Source: Rubrivivax sp. (GTDB lineage Bacteria; Pseudomonadota; Gammaproteobacteria; Burkholderiales; Burkholderiaceae_C). Taken from it: 40,965 nt of DNA. Made by a program: the position numbers and the translations under genes. The notes under the pieces are model-generated. The model saw only the letters and a list, made by a program, of their open reading frames with translations, searched no databases and was not told the DNA's origin. The DNA is taken from contig JAEUPF010000053.1 of NCBI GenBank assembly GCA_016790425.1, forward strand, positions 1 to 40,965, written 5' to 3'. How positions within the stretch are numbered: position 1 is the first letter of the stretch; the number at the start of each line of letters is the position of its first letter. Below, in pieces: positions 26,226-34,516 of this stretch.

Positions 26226-27590
26226 CTACTCGGTGAGCAGCTTGCGCATGCCGCGAAAGCTCAGCAGCCAGCCCGGGTTCTGCTTCTCCTCGATGACTGC
26301 GCTCATGCGCGCCATGATGCGCGCGCTCTTGTTGGCGCGCCAGATCACGAGGTCCGCGAGCCACGGGTGGTTGTTGATGCGGCTGGCGCGCTCGTAGAGG
26401 TCGAACTTGGGCTTCAGGCCGAGCAGCCCGCTCTCGTGGCGGCGGCGGATGTCGGCGTCGTCGGTGGCCAGCCGGCGCGCGCGCCCGAGGCCGGCCGTTG
26501 ACAGGTGCGAGCCCGGCCCGCTGTCCGCGCCCGGCCGCGGCGGCAGCAGCGCCTCGGCGGCGATGAGCCCTGTCTCCAGAGCCTTGCCGATGCCTTCGCC
26601 GCTGAAGGCGTAGGTGCTGCCGATCGCCTCGCCGGTGGCCAGCAGCCCGTCGCGCGACCAGCGCGCGCCCAGCAGCGAGCAGCGCAACGGCGCGCCCTTG
26701 AGATCGCCTTGCACCTGGCCTTCGCTCATCAGGCGGCGCGCCGGTTCGTACACCTCGCAGAAGGCTTCGAAGAAGCGGCGCAGGTTGAGGTTGTGCATGT
26801 GCCCCTTGCCGCTGCGCAACCGGATGTGGCTTCCGGGGTGGCCGGCGCCGATGTTGAACACGCCGCCGGGGCCGGGAAAGATCCAGCCGTAGCCGCCGCG
26901 CATGCGCGGGTGCCATACGAACTGCAGCTGCCGGATGCTGGCCGCGAGTCCCGGGTGCCGGACGTAGGTGCGCAACGCCACGCCGCTGGGGGTGTGGCGC
27001 TCGCAAAGGCCCGCCGCCGTCATCGCCTGCGGCACGGCGCCGGTGGCGAGCACGACCCAGTGCGCTTCGATCTCGTGCGCCGTGTCGCCGTTGCGCAGGC
27101 GGGCGCCGACGACGCGCGGCTGGCCGTCGGCGCCGGCCTCTTCGAGCGGCGCCTCGAAGCGCAGCGGCATCGCCAGCGTGGCGCCGGCGCGTTCAGCCGC
27201 GCGCACGAGCAGCTCGTCGAGCACCTTGCGCGGCAGCACCGACAGCGAGCCCGGCACGTCGCAGTGCTTGCCGCGCGGGCCGACGCAGCGGATGTGCTGC
27301 GCCGGCTGCCACTGCGCGGCCACTTCGTCGTACGCGCCGAGCGCGCGCAAGGCCGCGTGCGCGTCGGGGATCAGGCCATCGCCGCAGATCTTGTCGCGCG
27401 GGAAGCGGTGCTGGTCGACGAGGACCACGTCGATGCCGCTGGCTGCCAGCCGCTGCGCGCAGGCACTGCCGGCCGGGCCGGCGCCGATGACCAGCACCTC
27501 GCAGCGCCGCGGCCACGATGCCGGCGCAGAATGGGCTGCGGGCGCTGCGGAGCGCTCGGGCGCCTGTGCGGGTTCGGACGCTTCTGACAT
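26226..27590 (-). CDS. Geranylgeranyl-reductase-type FAD-dependent oxidoreductase
   Basis: A 454-residue flavoprotein of the GGR/PHBH fold. The FAD motif CEVLVIGAGPAGSACAQRLA lies near residue 30-50. DKICGDGLIPDAHAALRAL follows, with the Cys-Gly-Asp typical of the GGR family. The middle has WVVLATGAVPQAM and YGWIFPGPGGVFNIGAGH, and LLATGEAIGSTYAFSGEGIGKALETG is the second FAD-ribityl site. Family members reduce isoprenoid or other double bonds, or act as monooxygenases; the substrate here is unknown. The ATG at 27590 was chosen over one 63 bases upstream because it gives MSEASEPAQAPE, then the fold. It is divergent from the dksA-like gene. Confidence 0.9.
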   Translation of the reverse strand: MSEASEPAQAPERSAAPAAHSAPASWPRRCEVLVIGAGPAGSACAQRLAASGIDVVLVDQHRFPRDKICGDGLIPDAHAALRALGAYDEVAAQWQPAQHIRCVGPRGKHCDVPGSLSVLPRKVLDELLVRAAERAGATLAMPLRFEAPLEEAGADGQPRVVGARLRNGDTAHEIEAHWVVLATGAVPQAMTAAGLCERHTPSGVALRTYVRHPGLAASIRQLQFVWHPRMRGGYGWIFPGPGGVFNIGAGHPGSHIRLRSGKGHMHNLNLRRFFEAFCEVYEPARRLMSEGQVQGDLKGAPLRCSLLGARWSRDGLLATGEAIGSTYAFSGEGIGKALETGLIAAEALLPPRPGADSGPGSHLSTAGLGRARRLATDDADIRRRHESGLLGLKPKFDLYERASRINNHPWLADLVIWRANKSARIMARMSAVIEEKQNPGWLLSFRGMRKLLTE

Positions 27591-27736
27591 CGGGCGGCGA
27601 TTATCCAAGCCCGTGGCGCTCGCCTGCCGCGCGCCGGGGCGGCAGGGGGCCATTGACCGGCCTCAAGGCGGGCCCGGCCGGGGGCATGCATCATCAACAC
27701 CATTCGAGAGCCATCGAAGACAAGGAGTTGCGCGCG

Positions 27737-28123
27737 ATGAGCAGCCACCTCACCCCCGGCCAACGCGCCTTGCTGAAGGCCGCGCTCGAGCAGCGCCAGC
27801 ATCAGCTCGACCGGCGCCTGGCCGACCACCTGGGCGGGCGCAGCCGTGCCGAACACGCGCGCGAAGTGGCCACGCAGGACGAAGACGACCCGCCGCAGCG
27901 CGAGAGCGAGCGCGAGATGGACATGGCGCTGTCGGACTTCGAGACGCAGGAGGTGGGCGAAGTCAGCGAGGCCCTGCGCCGCATCGAGACCGACGCCTAC
28001 GGTCTGTGCTCCAACTGCGGCACCGAGATCCCGTTCGACCGCCTGAAGGCCGAACCCTGGGCCGAGCGCTGCGTGCCTTGCGAATCGGCGCGCGAGAAGG
28101 CGTTGCAGCGCCGGCGCGGCTGA
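27737..28123 (+). CDS. DksA/TraR-family zinc-finger regulator
   Basis: A 128-residue coiled-coil and zinc-finger protein of the type that enters the RNA polymerase secondary channel. The N-terminal coil (TPGQRALLKAALEQRQHQLD) is followed by an acidic tip region (QDEDDPPQRESEREMDMALS). The C4-type finger reads CSNCGTEIPFDRLKAEPWAERCVPC. It is shorter than E. coli DksA (151) and lacks its N-terminal part, so it is a DksA-like accessory member. AAGGAG nine bases upstream fixes the ATG at 27737. Its stop is followed at once by the ATG of the next gene (TGAATG), suggesting coupling. Confidence 0.93.
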   Translation: MSSHLTPGQRALLKAALEQRQHQLDRRLADHLGGRSRAEHAREVATQDEDDPPQRESEREMDMALSDFETQEVGEVSEALRRIETDAYGLCSNCGTEIPFDRLKAEPWAERCVPCESAREKALQRRRG

Positions 28124-29257
28124 ATGGCCGCCGCTCCCGCCTGGGCCGTCGGCGGCGCCGACGTTTCGGTGTTCGCGCGCGAGTACGAACAGGCGCGGCA
28201 GAAGTTCCTCGAGGCAGCGCGCGGCTGCGGTGCGCGCGTCCGCCACTGGCCGCACCCGCTGCCCGGGCCGCACGGCGAGGCACTGGCCACCGACAGTGCG
28301 TGGGTCGGCGCCGAAGACGCCGCCCGCGTGCTGGTGGTGATCTGCGGCACCCACGGTGCCGAGGGCTTTGCGGGCAGCGGGCCGCAGGTGGATCTGCTGC
28401 GCGGCCCGGTGCCGGCCACCTTGCCGCGCGACACGGGCTTGCTGCTGCTGCACGCCGTCAACCCGCACGGCTTCGCGTGGTGGCGCCGTGTCACCGAGGA
28501 GAACGTCGACCTCAACCGCAACTGGGTCGACTTCGCGCGGCCGCTGCCGGCCAACCCCGGCTACGAGGCGCTGCGCGAGCACTACAACCCCAAGAGCCTG
28601 GACGCGGCCACGTTGGCCCGCCACGAAGCGGCCATCGAGGCCTGGCGCGCCGAGCATGGCGTGCACGCCGAACGCGTGGCGCGCAGCACCGGCCAGTACA
28701 CCGACCCGCACGGCATCTTCTACGGGGGCAGCGGCCCCACCTGGGCGCGCCGCACGAGCGAGGCGATCCTGCAGGCGCACCTCGCCCGCGCCAGGACGGT
28801 GGCCATCGTCGACATGCACACGGGCCTGGGCCCCTACGGCTACGGCGAGCCGATCTGCAACCACGCGCCGGGCAGCGAGCGCGTGCAGCGGGCCAGGCGC
28901 TGGTGGGGTCCGAGCGTCACCGAGCCGCTGCTGGGCACTTCGTCGTCGCAGGAGAAGACCGGGCTCACCGAGTTCGGTTACGAGCGCGCGCTGGCGCACG
29001 CCGACATCGCTTTCGTCGCGCTGGAGTTCGGCACGCTGGGCCCGCCGCATGGCGAGAACGCGCTGCGCGACGACGCCTGGCTCTGGCAGCACGGCGACCC
29101 GCGCAACCTGGCTGACGCGCAGACCCGGCGCATCCGCCAGGCGCTGCGCGACTACTTCAGCCCGCCGCGCGAGGACTGGCAGGAAGCGGTGCTGTGGCGC
29201 TCGCGGCAGGTCTTCCGGCAGGCGCTCGAGGGGCTGGCCGGCGGCGCGGCACATTGA
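28124..29257 (+). CDS. DUF2817 M14-like metallo-hydrolase
   Basis: A 377-residue enzyme of the DUF2817 branch of M14-like zinc hydrolases. Probable zinc ligands are His77 and Glu80 in CGTHGAEGFAGSGPQ and His232 in DMHTGLGPYGYGE, with catalytic Glu301 in ALEFGTLGP. NPHGFAWWRRVTEENVDLNR is a further family block. No signal peptide is visible. Its substrate is unknown; relatives are annotated as succinylglutamate desuccinylase-like or carboxypeptidase-like. It is tightly coupled to the preceding DksA-like gene. It is the second M14-superfamily gene within about 5 kb, but the two proteins are not close relatives. Confidence 0.9.
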   Translation: MAAAPAWAVGGADVSVFAREYEQARQKFLEAARGCGARVRHWPHPLPGPHGEALATDSAWVGAEDAARVLVVICGTHGAEGFAGSGPQVDLLRGPVPATLPRDTGLLLLHAVNPHGFAWWRRVTEENVDLNRNWVDFARPLPANPGYEALREHYNPKSLDAATLARHEAAIEAWRAEHGVHAERVARSTGQYTDPHGIFYGGSGPTWARRTSEAILQAHLARARTVAIVDMHTGLGPYGYGEPICNHAPGSERVQRARRWWGPSVTEPLLGTSSSQEKTGLTEFGYERALAHADIAFVALEFGTLGPPHGENALRDDAWLWQHGDPRNLADAQTRRIRQALRDYFSPPREDWQEAVLWRSRQVFRQALEGLAGGAAH

Positions 29258-29345
29258 CTCGTTCGGCACGGAGGCGCGCGGCGTCACCGCGGGTTCCGGC
29301 CTCGATAATCCCCGCCGACCCGACCCTGCCCATCCGGAGCTTGCG

Positions 29346-29594
29346 ATGCCGATCCACGAATACGCCTGTCAGGACTGCGGCACGCAGTTCGAGAAGCTGG
29401 TGCGCAACGGCGACCAGCCCGAGTGCCCGCGCTGCCACTCGGTGGCGCTGGCCAAGCAGCTGTCGGTGTTCGCCACCGGCGGCAGCGAAGGCGGCAAGGC
29501 GGCCGACATGGCCGCACAGATGGCGGCGATGGGGCCCTGCGGATCCTGCGGCCACCCGGACGGGCCGGGCTCGTGCGGCTTCGGGCCGCACTGA
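29346..29594 (+). CDS. FmdB-type zinc-ribbon protein
   Basis: An 82-residue zinc-ribbon protein with MPIHEYACQDCGTQFEKLVR, then ECPRCHSVALAKQLSVFA, the usual FmdB/CxxC regulatory fold. A third Cys pair (GPCGSCGHP) and a Gly/Cys-rich tail (CGFGPH) follow. The family function is not firmly known. It is 88 bases after the DUF2817 gene and convergent to glcB, with only 30 bases between the stops. Confidence 0.94.
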   Translation: MPIHEYACQDCGTQFEKLVRNGDQPECPRCHSVALAKQLSVFATGGSEGGKAADMAAQMAAMGPCGSCGHPDGPGSCGFGPH

Positions 29595-29624
29595 GCGCGG
29601 CCGTCTCGGCGCCCGGGAAGGCGC

Positions 29625-31871
29625 TCAGGCCGCGTCGCCAGCGGCCTTCACCTTCAACCGCCAGGCATGCAGCAACGGCTCGGTGTAGCCGCTCGGCTGC
29701 GTGAGCCCTTCGAATACGAGATCGCACGCGGCGCGGTAGGCCGCTGAACGCTCGAACCGCCCGGCCATGTTGCGATAGGCGGGGTCTCCGGAGTTCTGGC
29801 GGTCGACCACCGCGGCCATGCGCTCCAGCGTGCGCCGCACCTGTGCTTCGCTGACCACGCCGTGCAGCAGCCAGTTGGCCATGTGCTGGCTGGAGATGCG
29901 CAGCGTCGCGCGGTCTTCCATCAGGCCGACGTTGTGGATGTCAGGCACCTTGGAGCAGCCGATGCCCTGGTCGACCCAGCGCACGACATAGCCAAGGATG
30001 CCCTGGGCGTTGTTGTCCAGCTCCTGCTGCTTCTCGGCTTCGCTCCATTGCGGCAACCGGGCCACCGGCACGGTGAGCAGGCCGTCGAGCAGCGTCTCGC
30101 GCAGCTCGTTCGCGTCGACCGCGGCGTCGGCCTTCTCGATCTCCTTCTGCACCTTGAACACGTCGACCTGGTGGTAGTGCAGCGCGTGCAGCGTCGCCGC
30201 GGTGGGGCTGGGCACCCAGGCGGTGTTGGCGCCGGCCTTCGGGTGCACGATCTTCTGCTGCAGCATCGCTGCCATCAGGTCGGGCATGGCCCACATGCCC
30301 TTGCCGATCTGCGCCTTGCCGCGCAGGCCGCATTTCAGGCCGATGGCGACGTTGTTGCGCTCGTAGGCGGCGATCCAGTCGCTCGCCTTCATCTCGCCCT
30401 TGCGGATCATGGGGCCGGCGTGCATCGAGGTGTGCATCTCGTCGCCGGTGCGGTCGAGGAAGCCGGTGTTGATGAAGGCGATGCGGTCGGCGGCGGCGGC
30501 GATGCACGCTTCGAGGTTGACGCTGGTGCGGCGCTCCTCGTCCATGATGCCGAGCTTCACGGTGGCCTTGGGCAGCGAGAGCAGCGCCTCGACGCGCGCG
30601 AAGAGTTCGCTGGCGAAAGCCACCTCGGCCGGGCCGTGCATCTTCGGCTTGACGATGTAGACGCTGCCGCGGCGGCTGTTGCGGATGCTCCCGGCGCCGG
30701 CAGCGCCGCCTTGCGGTGATGCCGCGAGGCCCTTCAGGTCGTGCAGCGCGATCGCCGTCGTGATCACCGCGTCCATGATCCCTTCGGGAATCTCCGCGCC
30801 CTTCGGACCCCACAGGATCGCCGGGTGGTTCATCAGGTGGCCGACGTTGCGCACGAACAGCAGCGAGCGCCCGTGCAGCGCCACGTCCTCGCCGCGCGGG
30901 CCGGTGTAGAGGCGGTCGGGGTTCAGGCCGCGCGTGAAGGTGCGGCCGCCCTTGCTCACCTCTTCGGTCAGCGTGCCCTTCATGATGCCCAGCCAGTTGC
31001 GGTAGGCGAGCACCTTGTCCTCGGCGTCGACGACGGCCACCGAGTCCTCCAGGTCGAGGATGGTCGACAGCGCCGCCTCGATGACGAGGTCGGCGACGCC
31101 TGCCGGGTCGGTGGCGCCGATGGCGTGGCCGCGGTCGATGCGGATGTCCAGGTGCAGCCCGTGGTGCGACAGCAGCACCGACGAGGGCGCGCCCATCTCG
31201 CCCTGGAAGCCGACGAACTGCGCCGGGTTCTTCAAGCCGACCGTGGTGCCGCCCTTCAGCGCCACGGCGAGCTGGTTGTCCACCACCGCATAGGCCACCG
31301 AATCGATGTGCGAGCCGCGCGCCAGCGGGACGCAGCGGTCGAGCACGTGGCGCGCGTACTCGATGACCTTGGCGCCACGCTTGTCGTTGTAGCCGGGGCC
31401 GCGCTCGCAACCGCCGGTCTCGGGCAAGGCGTCGGTGCCGTACAGCGCGTCGTACAGCGAGCCCCAGCGGGCGTTGGCGGCGTTGAGCGCGTAACGCGCG
31501 TTGGTGATCGGCACCACGAGCTGCGGGCCGGCTTGCAGGGCCAGTTCGGCGTCGACGTTCTTCGTCGTCGCGCGCGCATTCTTCGGCACCGGCACGAGAT
31601 AGCCGATCTGCTCGAGGAAGGCGCGGTACCTGGCCTTCGCGCGCGCACCGGTGATCGGGCCCGGGTTGGCCTTGTGCCAGGCGTCGAGCTCGGCCTGCAG
31701 GCGGTCGCGCTCGGCCAGCAGCGCGGCGTTCTTCGGCGCCAGGTCGTGCACGATGGCGCCGAAGCCGGCCCAGAACAGCTTGGGTTCGACGCCCGTGCCG
31801 GGCAGCACGCTGTCGTTGACGAAGTGGTACAGCGAATCGGCGACTTGCAGGCCGTGTACGGTGGTGCGCAT
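29625..31871 (-). CDS. glcB: Malate synthase G
   Basis: GlcB condenses glyoxylate and acetyl-CoA to malate in the cytosol. The protein is 748 residues, slightly above the family norm of about 725. The N-terminus [20 protein letters not shown] is characteristic. Motifs include [60 protein letters not shown] and [21 protein letters not shown] small Gly/Ala insert ([15 protein letters not shown]) lies around residue 390. No isocitrate lyase is in the window. It lies 93 bases after the haloacid dehalogenase gene, in the same direction. Confidence 0.97.
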   Translation of the reverse strand: MRTTVHGLQVADSLYHFVNDSVLPGTGVEPKLFWAGFGAIVHDLAPKNAALLAERDRLQAELDAWHKANPGPITGARAKARYRAFLEQIGYLVPVPKNARATTKNVDAELALQAGPQLVVPITNARYALNAANARWGSLYDALYGTDALPETGGCERGPGYNDKRGAKVIEYARHVLDRCVPLARGSHIDSVAYAVVDNQLAVALKGGTTVGLKNPAQFVGFQGEMGAPSSVLLSHHGLHLDIRIDRGHAIGATDPAGVADLVIEAALSTILDLEDSVAVVDAEDKVLAYRNWLGIMKGTLTEEVSKGGRTFTRGLNPDRLYTGPRGEDVALHGRSLLFVRNVGHLMNHPAILWGPKGAEIPEGIMDAVITTAIALHDLKGLAASPQGGAAGAGSIRNSRRGSVYIVKPKMHGPAEVAFASELFARVEALLSLPKATVKLGIMDEERRTSVNLEACIAAAADRIAFINTGFLDRTGDEMHTSMHAGPMIRKGEMKASDWIAAYERNNVAIGLKCGLRGKAQIGKGMWAMPDLMAAMLQQKIVHPKAGANTAWVPSPTAATLHALHYHQVDVFKVQKEIEKADAAVDANELRETLLDGLLTVPVARLPQWSEAEKQQELDNNAQGILGYVVRWVDQGIGCSKVPDIHNVGLMEDRATLRISSQHMANWLLHGVVSEAQVRRTLERMAAVVDRQNSGDPAYRNMAGRFERSAAYRAACDLVFEGLTQPSGYTEPLLHAWRLKVKAAGDAA

Positions 31872-31964
31872 GGCGAAGGTTGGACGGAGTGGTCGTTGGC
31901 GAGAGGTGTTCGATGCGGGCAGCGCCGCGGACGCGTTTGACCGGGCCCGGCGCGGTGGCAGGAT

Positions 31965-32702
31965 TCAGGCGCTGGAAGGCAGCAGCGGCAGCACGTCGTG
32001 CAGCGAGTTCCCGACGTGGGTGGGCGAGGTGCCCAGTTCCTCCGGCGGCGCGCCGCTGCGGTTGATCCACAGCGTCGTGTAGCCGAACCAGGTGGCGCCC
32101 ACGGCGTCCCACGCGTTGCTGCTGACGAACAGGATCTCGCGCGCCGGCAGGCCCAGCGCTGCCGGCCCCAGTGCGTAGGCGGCGGCATCGGTCTTGAAGC
32201 GACGCACCGACTGCACGCTCAGCACCGGGTGCAGGAGCTGCGCGAAGCCGGCATGGGCGATCACCGCGGCGAGCATCTCGGGGTCGCCGTTGCTGAGGAT
32301 GCCCGCCGTCGTCCGGCGTTCCTTCAGCGAGCGCAGCACTTCCAGGTTCTCCGCGAACGGGCGCAGCCGGCGGTACTCGTCCATCAACCGCTCCAGCGCC
32401 GCGGCGTCGGCGGCCAGCCCGAGGCGGACGCAGGACCAGCGCAAGGCGTCGCGCGTCACCTGCCAGAACGGGCGGTAGTGCTCGGCACCGCCGCTGCTCA
32501 TCGTGACCAGGCGCGTGTACTCGATCTGCTTGTCGCGCCACAACTGCGTGAGCGCCTCGCCATGGCCGGGAAAGAGCTGCCCGGCGAGCTGGCCGACGCT
32601 ATGCACGTCGAACAACGTGCCGTAGGCGTCGAACAGCACGGCGCCGATGCGCGCCGGCGGGGTCAGCAGATGCGGAGGCGGACCGAAAGGCGGAGTCGCC
32701 AT
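31965..32702 (-). CDS. Haloacid dehalogenase type II (L-2-haloacid dehalogenase)
   Basis: A 245-residue HAD-superfamily enzyme with the full set of type II dehalogenase residues. These are nucleophile Asp25 and Thr29 in VLFDAYGTLFD, Arg56 in LWRDKQIEYTRL, Ser137/Asn138 in ILSNGDPEML, Lys170 and Tyr176 in SVRRFKTDAAAY, and Ser194, Asn196 and Asp199 in FVSSNAWDAVG. These correspond to the catalytic residues of Pseudomonas L-DEX. Family members hydrolyse L-2-haloacids to D-2-hydroxyacids; haloacetate would give glycolate. The N-terminus carries about 18 extra residues. It is divergent from a LysR gene and upstream of glcB. Confidence 0.92.
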   Translation of the reverse strand: MATPPFGPPPHLLTPPARIGAVLFDAYGTLFDVHSVGQLAGQLFPGHGEALTQLWRDKQIEYTRLVTMSSGGAEHYRPFWQVTRDALRWSCVRLGLAADAAALERLMDEYRRLRPFAENLEVLRSLKERRTTAGILSNGDPEMLAAVIAHAGFAQLLHPVLSVQSVRRFKTDAAAYALGPAALGLPAREILFVSSNAWDAVGATWFGYTTLWINRSGAPPEELGTSPTHVGNSLHDVLPLLPSSA

Positions 32703-32789
32703 GAAGCGACTCTATTCCAAACGCTCACAAACATTAAGCGCCGGAAACGCGATCGATTTTTGCGTCTGGCGCGCATAATCGCGGCCAGC
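32703..32789. promoter_or_regulatory. Divergent promoter region between dehalogenase and LysR genes
   Basis: This 87-base spacer is markedly AT-rich for this genome, as expected for divergent promoters and a LysR-type operator. CATAAT at 32774-32779 is a possible -10 for the LysR gene. On the minus strand TTTGTGAGCGTTTGGAATAG may hold the dehalogenase -10. I cannot point to a definite T-N11-A site. Confidence 0.45.
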
Positions 32790-33737
32790 ATGGACCGGCT
32801 GAAGCAGATGGAGGCGTTCGCGGCCGTGGCCGCCAAGGGCAGCCTCACCGCGGTAGCCGGGTCCGAAGGGGTGGCGCCGGCGGTGATCGGCCGCCGCATC
32901 GACGCGCTCGAAGAACGCCTGGGCGTCAAGCTGCTGCGGCGCACGACGCGCCGCATCACCCTCACGCACGAGGGCAGCGCCTTTCTCGAGCACTGCCAGC
33001 GCATCCTCGCCGACATGGCCAGCGCCGAGGCCAGCGTCAGTGCCGGCGGCGTCAAGGCCAGCGGCCACCTGCGCGTCACCGCGCCCGGCGGCTTCGGGCG
33101 TCGCCACGTGGCGCCATTGGTGCCGGGGTTCTTCGCGCAGCACCCGGAAGTGAGCATCAGCCTGAACCTTTCGGACCGCGTCGTCGACATCGTCAACGAA
33201 GGCTACGACTGCGCCATCCGCGTCGGCGACATGCCCGACTCGAACCTGGTCAGCGTGCGCCTGGCCGACAACCGGCGCCAATGCGTGGCTGCACCGGCCT
33301 ACCTCGAGAAGGCCGGCGTCCCGGCCAAGCCGGCCGACCTGGCGCGCCACCGCTGCCTGACGCTCAGTTCTGAAGCGAGCCAGACCCGCGGCTGGGCCTT
33401 TCGCATCGACGGCGAACTCGTGCATGTGCGGCCGCAGGGGCCGCTGGACTGCAGCGACGGGCAGGTGCTGCACCAGTGGTGCCTGGCGGGGCTGGGCATT
33501 GCCTGGCGCAGCACCTGGGAGGTGGAGCGCGACATCGCCGAGGGACGCTTGAGCGAAGTGCTGGCCGAGTACGCGGCACCGCCCAACGGCATCTTCGCCG
33601 TGCTGCCGCAACGCAAGCACCTGCCGTTGCGGGTGCGGCTGTGGGTGGACTTCGTGAAGCAGCGCTACGGCGATGCGGCCTACTGGCACCGCGGCGACGG
33701 CGAACCGGCGAGCGGACGGGCCGGCGCGGCTGCCTGA
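32790..33737 (+). CDS. LysR-family transcriptional regulator
   Basis: A 315-residue LysR regulator. The N-terminal winged helix starts MDRLKQMEAFAAVAAKGSLT, with RRIDALEERLGVKLLRRTTR as the recognition region and ITLTHEGSAFLEHCQRIL following. The effector-binding domain starts near residue 90 (GHLRVTAPGGFGRRHVAPLV) and contains NEGYDCAIRVGDMPDSNLVS. This is the CrgA/AaeR-like branch common in Burkholderiales. Divergent placement makes the dehalogenase, and perhaps glcB, its likely target. A perfect inverted repeat lies about 60 bases after its stop. Confidence 0.94.
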   Translation: MDRLKQMEAFAAVAAKGSLTAVAGSEGVAPAVIGRRIDALEERLGVKLLRRTTRRITLTHEGSAFLEHCQRILADMASAEASVSAGGVKASGHLRVTAPGGFGRRHVAPLVPGFFAQHPEVSISLNLSDRVVDIVNEGYDCAIRVGDMPDSNLVSVRLADNRRQCVAAPAYLEKAGVPAKPADLARHRCLTLSSEASQTRGWAFRIDGELVHVRPQGPLDCSDGQVLHQWCLAGLGIAWRSTWEVERDIAEGRLSEVLAEYAAPPNGIFAVLPQRKHLPLRVRLWVDFVKQRYGDAAYWHRGDGEPASGRAGAAA

Positions 33738-33797
33738 GGCACGCCGGCCGCGCTGGCCAGGCCCGAGCGGCCGACACCCGGCCGCGGCCGAAAGCCA

Positions 33798-33822
33798 CGA
33801 GGGCGCCCCCGGGGCGCCCTCG
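33798..33822. terminator. Perfect 12-bp inverted repeat between convergent genes
   Basis: CGAGGGCGCCCC (33798-33809) and GGGGCGCCCTCG (33811-33822) are exact complements around one central base. The element lies between the convergent LysR and PsiF-repeat genes, so a two-way terminator hairpin is likely. There is no T-tract on either strand, so it would need Rho or act as an RNA-stabilising stem. Confidence 0.55.
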
Positions 33823-33896
33823 CTGGCGTAGCCGGAACCCGGGGCCGGCAAGCGGCCTCGGTTCCTGAACGGCTGGCTTGCTTGCTGCCCGGTGCC

Positions 33897-34262
33897 TTAC
33901 TGCTTGGCGCCCGAAGCGGCGGGCTTGGCCGGGGCCGCGGGCGTCGCCGGGGTGGCCGGCATCGCCGGTGCGGCGGCGGGCTTGCCGGCATCGGCCGCGG
34001 GCTTGCCGCCGTCGGCCATGCACTTCTTGATGTGGCTGGTGCGGGCGGCGCCGGCGAGCTTCTTGTCATCGGCCGACTTCTCGCACGCGGGGCTGCCGGC
34101 ACCGCCGGCCATGTCCTTCTCGCACTTCTTGATGTGGCTGGTGCGGGCGGCGCCGGCCAGCTTCTTGTCGTCGGCGCTCTTCTCGCAGGCGGCGTTGGCG
34201 GCGTAGGCCTGGCCGGCCAGGAGACCAAGGGTCAGGAAGCAGGCGGTGATCAGCTTGTTCAT
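33897..34262 (-). CDS. Secreted PsiF-repeat protein
   Basis: A 121-residue secreted protein. The signal peptide (MNKLITACFLTLGLLAGQAYA) is cut near residue 21-22. It is followed by two nearly identical PsiF repeats, each reading ACEKSADDKKLAGAARTSHI plus KKC (about residues 25-47 and 59-81). The C-terminus is a Pro/Ala tail (AMPATPATPAAPAKPAAS). The two repeats are almost identical in DNA as well, so they look like a recent duplication. PsiF repeats are linked to phosphate starvation in E. coli, but no role is known. AGGAAA upstream supports the ATG at 34262. Confidence 0.9.
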   Translation of the reverse strand: MNKLITACFLTLGLLAGQAYAANAACEKSADDKKLAGAARTSHIKKCEKDMAGGAGSPACEKSADDKKLAGAARTSHIKKCMADGGKPAADAGKPAAAPAMPATPATPAAPAKPAASGAKQ

Positions 34263-34516
34263 GGTCGGGTTTTCCTCGTTTGTCTCGTGTGCGTGGATGG
34301 GAAGGAATGAAGCCTGCGGCGGCCGGATCGCTGCTCGCTTGGCCGGCCGCCGGGCAGGAGGCACAACGTGCGGCGGCGCTGGCCGGCCGACAGGGCCAGC
34401 CAGGTGGCAAGCCAGACTCCTGGGGGGAGCCGGCGCCGCAGCGCGGGGCCGGGCTGCGCGGTCGCGAGCCGCAGTGGGGCCGCCCGCTGAAGGGAATCGG
34501 CGATGAACCGGCGCGG
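34263..34516. other. Gap between kinase 3' end and PsiF-repeat gene
   Basis: This 254-base spacer is G/C-rich, with an evident need for a PsiF gene promoter on the minus strand. I see no clear promoter hexamers, hairpin with T-tract or coding sequence. Confidence 0.5.

Noticed and set aside
33798-33822. Possible transposon end or attachment site
   Set aside because: There is only one copy, no flanking target duplication and no transposase or integrase. Its place between convergent genes fits a transcript-end hairpin.
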